DNA of 64,000 bases from positions 1-64,000 of the forward strand of contig JBBQWV010000006.1 of NCBI GenBank assembly GCA_038210275.1, given 5' to 3'. Shown one piece after another: positions 58,633-64,000 of this stretch; positions within the stretch are counted from its first letter, which is position 1; each line of letters opens with the position of its first letter. The translations under genes and the position numbers were made by a program. The notes beneath the pieces were generated by a model. It was given only the letters and a program-made list of their open reading frames with translations. It was not told where the DNA came from and searched no databases. The DNA comes from PALSA-1296 sp038210275 (GTDB taxonomy: Bacteria > Bacteroidota > Ignavibacteria > Palsa-1295).

Positions 58633-59435
58633 AAGTATTTATCAGTTGGTCAGGGGAAAGAAGCAAGAGAATTGCGGCAATTCTAAATTTATGGCTTCCT
58701 TCCGTAATTCAGGCTTTAAAACCATATTATTCAAAAGAGGATATACCAAAGGGAAGAAGATGGTCACCAGAGTTAGCAAAAGAACTTGAACAAAGTCAAG
58801 TTGGAATCATCGTGCTTACACCTGAAAATTTACATAGCACTTTCATTCATTTTGAAGCAGGTGCGCTTTCAAAGAATCGAGAAGCTGGTCGAGTTTGGAC
58901 AATACTTTTTGATGTAAAAGAGACGGATGTGGAGAGTCCATTGTCGGACTTCCAAAATACGAAGTTCATTCACGACGATGTACTCCAATTAGTTTGCGAC
59001 ATCAATATGCTACTTGGTGATAATAAACTTGAGGAAAAAGTCTTGAGTAATATCTTTGAAAAAATGTGGCCAGACTTTGAAAAAGAGATAGCCACAATCA
59101 TTACTTCGAAAACTTCTACTCCAAAACCTTCAAGGGAACAAAAAGAAATTGTTGAAGAGATTTTAGAACATGTACGCAAAATCTCTAGTAAGCTCAATAA
59201 TTCTATTCCATGGGCAATAGGATCAAGCGCAGTTGATTCATATAATACGATTCCATTGGGTAAATCAGTCAATGTGATTGATACTCGTAATATGCTTCCT
59301 GGGACTGTTTTCTATAATGACCCGAGCAAAGTATTTGTATCTCGACACGTTAATGATCCATTTACTGTAAATATTCCTGACACCAAAACCGGTAAGAGTT
59401 TGGGTGAAAACTCAGATAACAAAATTAATCCTTGA
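58629..59435 (+). CDS. TIR-domain protein
   Basis: A 268-residue protein with a TIR domain at residues 1 to about 140: 'MKVFISWSGERSKRIAAIL', 'YSKEDIPKGRRWSPELAKELEQSQVGIIVLTPENLHSTFIHFEAGALSK'. E76 in the FEAGA motif is the expected catalytic glutamate of NAD-cleaving TIRs. Residues about 165-200 form a coiled-coil linker ('SREQKEIVEEILEHVRKISSKLNN'), and the remaining 70 are of unknown fold. It overlaps the DUF4145 gene by ATGA. Bacterial TIR proteins often destroy NAD or make signalling molecules when phage is sensed. Confidence 0.9.
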   Translation: MKVFISWSGERSKRIAAILNLWLPSVIQALKPYYSKEDIPKGRRWSPELAKELEQSQVGIIVLTPENLHSTFIHFEAGALSKNREAGRVWTILFDVKETDVESPLSDFQNTKFIHDDVLQLVCDINMLLGDNKLEEKVLSNIFEKMWPDFEKEIATIITSKTSTPKPSREQKEIVEEILEHVRKISSKLNNSIPWAIGSSAVDSYNTIPLGKSVNVIDTRNMLPGTVFYNDPSKVFVSRHVNDPFTVNIPDTKTGKSLGENSDNKINP

Positions 59436-59589
59436 AATCCCCCCCCTCCTTCCCCCGCAGCGAGCTGCGAGCCAAGTCTTAGACAATGGGGCAAGGAATA
59501 TGGAGAAGACTCGTACTGTCCGGTAAATGTGAATCATTGCACTTCCATATTGGTTTTTTTGCGTAACTTACAACTTAATTATTGTACGA

Positions 59590-60585
59590 ATGTTTGATAA
59601 CCTAAAATCACTGAGACTACTTACTCTTAGCCTCATCGTCTTACTTGCGTCATGTAAATCCTCGACTCCTTCGGATTCGGGAAAGACCCCTGTTTCTACT
59701 TTCACTATACTTGATAAATACACCGGAAAACCTTTGCAAGGTGTAATGGTGACGCTGGCTAATGTTAGCCCCGGCTGGTCAAAAGTAACAGATGTTAATG
59801 GGGATGCAAAATATGACGGAAATGCATTTGGAAATTATTTTGTGTTTACATTATATTATCCCCACTATATATCTCAGAAGCTTACTCTTGATATTTTCTC
59901 TGATAAAACGTTCTATGATACGATTTTTATGGTCAATCCGAACGATTTTCTTGAAGCTGCGTATCGTTTTTCCGGTAGTATGACAGATTCAAGTGGAAGA
60001 GGACATGATGGTATTAATCACGGCAGTTCATTTACTGCTGATAGATTTGGCAATGCTTCGAGTGCTCTCCAATTGAATGGCACCACGAATTATGTTTCCA
60101 TACCTGATGCTTCCGGTCTCAATTTTGGGAAGACGACAGATTTTTCGATGAGTGTATGGTATAATCAATCCTCAAGTCAGTCGAATCCCTTTGGTTACTA
60201 TTTGAATAAATCAACGTCTGCTCCATTTACAGGATACTCGTACGGGTTGGAAGCGACTCAGGTAGGAACACATCTTGGCACAACGTTTGGCGAGGTTAGC
60301 CACCCTTACCCGCTGCCCTCTCCCGATTCCAGATGGCATCACATTGTCCTTGTTGTATCCCGTTTAGGGAATATACAGTATTACTTTGACGGCGTTCTTT
60401 ACAAAGAATTTCCAGGCTCAGATCACAACCTGCAAGGAAATATGGATGCCTCGTCCGATCTTCTGATCGGCGGTACAGGCTCCGCATCCTCTGCGTTTCG
60501 AGGCAAACTTGATGATATCCAAATTTTTAGAACAGCCCTATCAGATTCTGTCGTCTTTCAACTCTATCACGAGAAGGGGTGGTAA
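59590..60585 (+). CDS. LamG-domain lipoprotein
   Basis: A 331-residue lipoprotein: signal MFDNLKSLRLLTLSLIVLLASC, then K-S-S-T. Residues about 35-105 look like a carboxypeptidase-regulatory/Ig-like fold ('FTILDKYTGKPLQGVMVTLANVSPGWSKVTDVNGDAKYDG'). Residues about 125-330 are a LamG/concanavalin-like jelly roll ('AAYRFSGSMTDSSGRGHDGINHGSSFTADRFGNASSALQLNGTTNYVSIPD', 'WHHIVLVVSRLGNIQYYFDGVLYKEF', 'FRGKLDDIQIFRTALSDSVVFQLYHEKGW'). It probably binds glycans at the surface. Confidence 0.87.
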   Translation: MFDNLKSLRLLTLSLIVLLASCKSSTPSDSGKTPVSTFTILDKYTGKPLQGVMVTLANVSPGWSKVTDVNGDAKYDGNAFGNYFVFTLYYPHYISQKLTLDIFSDKTFYDTIFMVNPNDFLEAAYRFSGSMTDSSGRGHDGINHGSSFTADRFGNASSALQLNGTTNYVSIPDASGLNFGKTTDFSMSVWYNQSSSQSNPFGYYLNKSTSAPFTGYSYGLEATQVGTHLGTTFGEVSHPYPLPSPDSRWHHIVLVVSRLGNIQYYFDGVLYKEFPGSDHNLQGNMDASSDLLIGGTGSASSAFRGKLDDIQIFRTALSDSVVFQLYHEKGW

Positions 60586-60663
60586 AGTGGATTAAATGAT
60601 GGAGCCTTTCACGCCCACGATTGAAATCGTGGGCGAGTTTATTATCAAAAGCATTTTTGATCA

Positions 60664-60695
60664 ATAAAAAAGCCCGCAACGTATGCGGGCTTTTT
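60664..60695. terminator. Terminator between convergent genes
   Basis: 'aaaaaagcccgca' pairs with 'tgcgggctttttt'. It lies between the LamG lipoprotein and the minus-strand lipoprotein at 60717 and may serve both. A second hairpin, 'cgcccacgattgaaatcgtgggcg', lies just before it at 60612-60635. Confidence 0.9.
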
Positions 60696-60716
60696 CATTT
60701 CAATAATTTCAGATCA

Positions 60717-61277
60717 TTACTTCTTTTTCTTATCCATAGCATCGATGGATTTATCGGCAGGATGAGCAAAATCCTGCATCATCTTTCCGGTGCTTATCAC
60801 ATTTTTTGCAGCATCCATAACGGACTCGAGTTCGATGAATTTTCCGTTCTGCCAACGCACATGATAATTACCTTCGCCTGTCATCTTCTGATTGGATGGA
60901 GGCATTCCGTTAAGCTGACCGGTATTCATACCGGTGTCGGCATAATTAACATTAAGTGTATCTCCCTGAGCATAGATATGACTTAGCGTGGTTTTATTAT
61001 CAGGCAAAGCCGTATGGATCAATGTTGCCATCTCCTTCAATCCGGGTAACCCTGCTTTCATCCCCGGCATGGGTTGATATTTCTCAAGACAGTTAGCGCC
61101 GACATATTTATCGAACTCATCTACTTTCCCCGCATCCCATGCAACGATGAATGCTTTGTAAGCTGTTTCCATTGAATCTGCTTTTAGCTTAGCGAGGGCT
61201 GCAGGATCCTCCTTTTTCGCGCAGCTTGATAAAGAAAATAATGCAATAGCTGCGATGATAACAAATTGTAATTTCAT
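60717..61277 (-). CDS. Putative lipoprotein, possibly SnoaL/NTF2-like
   Basis: The signal peptide MKLQFVIIAAIALFSLSSC gives a lipoprotein of 186 residues. 'METAYKAFIVAWDAGKVDEFDKYVGANCLEKYQPMPGMKAGLPGLKEMATLIHTALPDNKTTLSHIYAQGDTLNVNYADTGMNTGQLNGMPPSNQKMTGEGNYHVRWQNGKFIELESVMD' resembles the alpha+beta cone of the SnoaL/NTF2-like family, whose members bind small molecules. The last 15 residues are Lys-rich. Function unknown. Confidence 0.78.
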   Translation of the reverse strand: MKLQFVIIAAIALFSLSSCAKKEDPAALAKLKADSMETAYKAFIVAWDAGKVDEFDKYVGANCLEKYQPMPGMKAGLPGLKEMATLIHTALPDNKTTLSHIYAQGDTLNVNYADTGMNTGQLNGMPPSNQKMTGEGNYHVRWQNGKFIELESVMDAAKNVISTGKMMQDFAHPADKSIDAMDKKKK

Positions 61278-61420
61278 AAATTAAATTAATTGACGGTGAT
61301 CAGGTGCATGCAAAGATACGACGGGGGCAAGGATGAAGGTGGAATCTCCGTGTCGTCGTGGACAAAATAATTTCGTCCCTAAATGGACTAGATCATTCTC
61401 GCAGAGAAGAAATTATTAAC

Positions 61421-61442
61421 CCCGGGACGTTAGTCCCGGGGT
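61421..61442. repeat. CCCCGGGAC palindrome
   Basis: 'ccccgggac', 'gtta', 'gtcccgggg' form a perfect stem with no adjacent T-run, between two minus-strand lipoprotein genes. It may help end transcription of the gene ending at 61467 or be a REP-like unit. Confidence 0.55.
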
Positions 61443-61466
61443 CTGCTCCAAAGTTAAGATTGATTC

Positions 61467-62279
61467 TTATTGTATTTCTATGCTCTGATTAACGGTATTA
61501 TAGTCGCCTGGAACTGCATTCCCTTTTGCATCAACAAGCTGAAGCTTCACTGTATGCTTGCCATTTGAAAGTCCGGTGATGAAATACGGCTGCCATTTTA
61601 CGATGTCCGTCATCGTAGTAGTATCGATCCAGAGTTTCACTTTATAACCATCGGGTGCGAGGCTTGCGTTCGCAACATAAAAGTCAAGCAGCACTTTTTT
61701 ACCATCACTTCCGACATACGTGCCTTTCGGGCGCGAGTAAGTGAGAAGCGGTCCATGCAAATCCGTCATAGATTTCGAATCTGTCTTTGCCCCGATATAA
61801 AATGTATGGGCTGCAAAAGAGTTTGCCGACTTAATGCTTTCATGCCATGAGTAGGATGGAAATGCGCGCACTGTATGCATTCCCGGCGCAAGTACACCCA
61901 CATTGAACGGTTCTCCATTCTTGTAATCCGCCATGTACGGCTTGTCATCAATAATGACGTGTACGTGCTGTCCCTGTTTGGAATACGCAATGCCTCGCGT
62001 AGAATCGGCATCAGTCGGAACTGCAAGCATAGTGCCACTTACTTGCATCACGACATGCACCGAGTCCTTCTCATTTTTAATTACCTGTCCTTCGGCAGGC
62101 GAGACGATTGTAAGCTTTGCATCAGGATATGCGGGCGAACCTGTCGCCGGCTCAATTGCAACCTTTACAGCTGATGTATCGGAAGTGAGGGCGGCCTGCT
62201 CCGCCTTTTTACCGCAACCAGTTAACACAGGTAAAACCAAGAGTCCGATTACAAAAAAAGATAGTAGTGATTTATACAT
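61467..62279 (-). CDS. Putative lipoprotein (270 aa)
   Basis: The signal MYKSLLSFFVIGLLVLPVLTGC leads to a 270-residue lipoprotein. The body has two similar beta-sandwich segments: 'LTIVSPAEGQVIKNEKDSVHVVMQVSGTML...HVIIDDKPYMADYKNGEPFNVGVLAPGMHTVRAFPSYSWHESIKSANSFAAHTFYIG' and 'YVGSDGKKVLLDFYVANASLAPDGYKVKLWIDTTTMTDIVKWQPYFITGLSNGKHTVKLQLVDAKGN'. These are Ig-like in character. The same-strand gene at 60717 lies downstream. Function unknown. Confidence 0.8.
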   Translation of the reverse strand: MYKSLLSFFVIGLLVLPVLTGCGKKAEQAALTSDTSAVKVAIEPATGSPAYPDAKLTIVSPAEGQVIKNEKDSVHVVMQVSGTMLAVPTDADSTRGIAYSKQGQHVHVIIDDKPYMADYKNGEPFNVGVLAPGMHTVRAFPSYSWHESIKSANSFAAHTFYIGAKTDSKSMTDLHGPLLTYSRPKGTYVGSDGKKVLLDFYVANASLAPDGYKVKLWIDTTTMTDIVKWQPYFITGLSNGKHTVKLQLVDAKGNAVPGDYNTVNQSIEIQ

Positions 62280-62476
62280 AATTTGGGTGATTTTTAAGAT
62301 ACAAATATACGGAACATTCCTATCCTATCAACTCATGATGAGAAGAAATGATAAATTAAGAATGAAGAATTGAGAGGATTAGGAAAGGATTAAGACTCTT
62401 AGCCCTGAGTTTTATGCTGAAAATAATATGAATGCAATTACGAACAATTCACTTCCGCAAGGGGCTTCACCTGATT

Positions 62477-63244
62477 TTATTTGCCATTCAGAAAGATCTG
62501 TTCAAGCTCCAGAAGTTGATCCTTTGTATTGACACCGCTAACTTCGATGGAGTTGTTCGTCTGAGCTATGGCAACGGAAGTTGTGCCAAATTCTTTGATG
62601 AGAAGAGCGAAAACATCAGTGAGATAATATTCTTTCTGATTATTTTCTGGAGTAAGTTTTGCAAGCATCGGATAAAGATATTCAGCCTGAAAGATATAAA
62701 TTCCTGAATTTATTTCTTTGATCGCCTTTATTTCAGGACTTGCATCGCGATCTTCGATGATCGCTTTCAAATTCATTCCATCATCAGAACGAACGATGCG
62801 TCCATATCCCGATGGATCTTCGAAAATTGCCGAGAGTACTGTTGCTTTGGCTCCTGAATTTCTATGAACTTCAAGAAGATTCGTTACCGTAGATTCTGAA
62901 AGCAGCGGCACATCGCCATAGAGTACGAGTATATCACCTTTGAAATTTTCGAGCAGTGAAGTTGTCTGCTGCATCGCATGACCTGTCCCGAGTTGTTCGG
63001 CTTGTATGGCAAATTCAGTTTTCGGGTAAATAGAGGAGATATACTCTGCAACCTTTTCTTTACCGAATCCGATGATAACGATTGTGCGCTCGCTGCCTGC
63101 ACCTTCAGCAAGTTTGAGGACATGACCGACAAGCGGAATTCCCGCGATCTCATAAAGTACTTTTGGCTTGGTAGGGTCTTGCATTCGCTTCCCCTGGCCT
63201 GCGGCGAGGATAACGGTCGCAAGTGGGCGCGATGAATTTGGCAA
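62477..63244 (-). CDS. GlmU-like sugar nucleotidyltransferase (no acyltransferase domain)
   Basis: The 255 residues correspond to the uridyltransferase half of GlmU, which makes UDP-GlcNAc from GlcNAc-1-phosphate: the nucleotide loop 'VILAAGQGKRMQDPTKPKVLYEIAGIPLVGHVL', 'QAEQLGTGHAMQQT', 'ILVLYGDVPLL', 'GRIVRSDDGMNLKAIIEDRDAS', 'EINSGIYIFQAEYL' and 'NQKEYYLTDVFALL'. The left-handed helix acetyltransferase part of full GlmU is absent, so a separate enzyme must acetylate. The start is a TTG at 63244, nine bases after panD, so it shares the pantothenate operon. Confidence 0.9.
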   Translation of the reverse strand: MPNSSRPLATVILAAGQGKRMQDPTKPKVLYEIAGIPLVGHVLKLAEGAGSERTIVIIGFGKEKVAEYISSIYPKTEFAIQAEQLGTGHAMQQTTSLLENFKGDILVLYGDVPLLSESTVTNLLEVHRNSGAKATVLSAIFEDPSGYGRIVRSDDGMNLKAIIEDRDASPEIKAIKEINSGIYIFQAEYLYPMLAKLTPENNQKEYYLTDVFALLIKEFGTTSVAIAQTNNSIEVSGVNTKDQLLELEQIFLNGK

Positions 63245-63253
63245 GGCGAAAGA

Positions 63254-63643
63254 TCAGTTTACTAATTGGAAAGCTTCAACAGAATGCGTTACGTCTTTGA
63301 TCTTATTTTTCTTATCAACATGAACGATCGTTGGCTGGAAGTACCGAAGCTCTTCGGCATCCTCGAACTGTCCGTAACTGATAATGACGATTTCATCTCC
63401 AACTTGTCCTTTACGAGCTGCAGGTCCGTTCAAACAAACAACTCCTGATGCAGCGGGACCTTCGATGAGATACGTTTCGAAACGTTCGCCGTTATTGACA
63501 TTCACGATGGATACCTGCTCGTACGGAAGTAGATCTGCTGCAAGCATTAAATCGCTATCAAGCGTCAGCGAACCTTCGTAATAAAGGTCGGCTTGTGTGA
63601 CGGTTGCGCGGTGAATCTTTGATTTGAAAAGCGTTCTTTTCAT
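63254..63643 (-). CDS. panD: Aspartate 1-decarboxylase
   Basis: PanD makes beta-alanine from aspartate for pantothenate and coenzyme A. The zymogen self-cleaves at G24-S25 in 'YYEGSLTLD' to form the pyruvoyl group. 'MKRTLFKSKIHRATVTQADL', 'GERFETYLIEGPAASGVVCLNGPAARKGQVGDEIVIISYG' and 129-residue length fit the family. It starts seven bases after panC and precedes the GlmU-like gene, a tight operon. Confidence 0.97.
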   Translation of the reverse strand: MKRTLFKSKIHRATVTQADLYYEGSLTLDSDLMLAADLLPYEQVSIVNVNNGERFETYLIEGPAASGVVCLNGPAARKGQVGDEIVIISYGQFEDAEELRYFQPTIVHVDKKNKIKDVTHSVEAFQLVN

Positions 63644-63650
63644 GAATTTC

Positions 63651-64000
63651 TTATTTTGGCTTCACGAGGACGTTATCAATAAGCCTTGTAGCGCCAATTC
63701 GGGCTGCAATGACCACTCCAATCTCCTCAGAAGCTTTAAACGACTCGGCGAACTGAAATGTTTCGGGATCGACAATATCGAGATATTCAAGAACGGCTTG
63801 GTGCTTTAATGAATCAAAGAACTTTATCCCGCTGAGTTTTGCATCTGCAATAGGTAAACCTCCAAGAAGGTGATCGCGAACATGAAAAAGAGTCTTTGAA
63901 AGAATGAGAGATTCTGTCCGCTCATCAACTGAAAGAAAGCGATTCCTTGAACTCATAGCAAGTCCATCGCTTTCTCGAATAGTCTCAACAACTTCGATCG
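63651..64000 (-). CDS. panC: Pantothenate synthetase, 3' part (runs off the window)
   Basis: PanC joins pantoate and beta-alanine with ATP. Only the C-terminal portion is in the window. Reading from the edge, the frame gives 'VVETIRESDGLAMSSRNRFLSVDERTESLILSKTLF', the conserved R-x-x-DGLA-x-SSRN motif of the ATP-binding site, and goes on to the stop at 63651. An apparent Met at 63956 is internal. The product panD lies next in the operon and supplies its substrate. Confidence 0.93.
   Translation of the reverse strand, partial: IEVVETIRESDGLAMSSRNRFLSVDERTESLILSKTLFHVRDHLLGGLPIADAKLSGIKFFDSLKHQAVLEYLDIVDPETFQFAESFKASEEIGVVIAARIGATRLIDNVLVKPK

Overview
The window looks like chromosomal DNA from an uncultured-type member of the Bacteroidota/Chlorobiota side of the FCB group; an Ignavibacteria/Kapabacteria-like lineage is my best guess. 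This rests on many secreted proteins with type IX secretion (T9SS) C-terminal sorting domains, lipoproteins with K/S/N after the lipobox Cys, few Shine-Dalgarno sites, frequent TTG/GTG starts, and large numbers of 'GTCATTGCGAG...GCAATCTAAA' dispersed palindromes. No phage, plasmid or rRNA genes are visible.

Layout. 1-7,000 (mostly minus): a T9SS cargo protein, folD, a YmdB-type phosphodiesterase, a 55-aa membrane protein and purL. 7,100-12,300 (plus): an Omp28-like T9SS protein, cystathionine beta-synthase, a cystathionine gamma-lyase/synthase and a small lipoprotein. 12,270-18,620: a minus operon (FemAB-like, glycosyltransferase, DMT exporter), a lipoprotein, a GlcNAc-kinase-like gene and an NFACT/RqcH gene. 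18,660-21,550: tRNA-Ala(CGC)-like gene, def, a secreted protein, remnants, and a RAYT transposase in REP arrays. 21,960-28,330: an unknown RecA-like gene, ahcY, an M23 peptidase with T9SS domain, a His-rich peptide and a PuuD-like membrane protein. 28,390-33,960: pnp, rpsO, a BrnT/BrnA toxin-antitoxin pair and two envelope proteins. 34,150-44,880: a DMFase-like T9SS protein, two M16 peptidases, a MoxR ATPase, a T9SS subtilase and a BatA/VWA protein. 44,940-55,600: accessory lipoproteins, carbonic anhydrase, porin, PIN toxin pair and a BNR-repeat T9SS protein. 55,470-59,440: DUF4258/DUF2283, groL-groS with a perfect CIRCE element, and a DUF4145+TIR gene pair. 59,590-64,000: lipoproteins, a GlmU-like nucleotidyltransferase, panD and the 3' part of panC.

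The most striking observation is a recurring architecture. Four housekeeping genes (def, ahcY, the carbonic anhydrase gene, groL) are each followed by accessory cargo (T9SS-secreted proteins, a porin, toxin-antitoxin pairs) and then by a displaced, diverged copy of the same housekeeping gene's 3' end in the same orientation. For ahcY and groL the displaced copy still carries its own terminator. Differences between intact and displaced copies are largely synonymous (about 79-94% nucleotide identity by eye), so the displaced copies look like former real gene ends rather than recent slippage products. No integrase is present. This fits cargo arriving on DNA whose one arm was homologous to the 3' end of a conserved gene (homology-facilitated insertion), with the gene always left functional. 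Within 50,200-55,100 every gene boundary also carries a roughly 47-bp repeat, so that stretch looks cassette-like.

A second candidate of interest is the DUF4145 (zinc ribbon plus HEPN-like) and TIR gene pair diverging from groES across the CIRCE operator, a plausible uncharacterised defence module.
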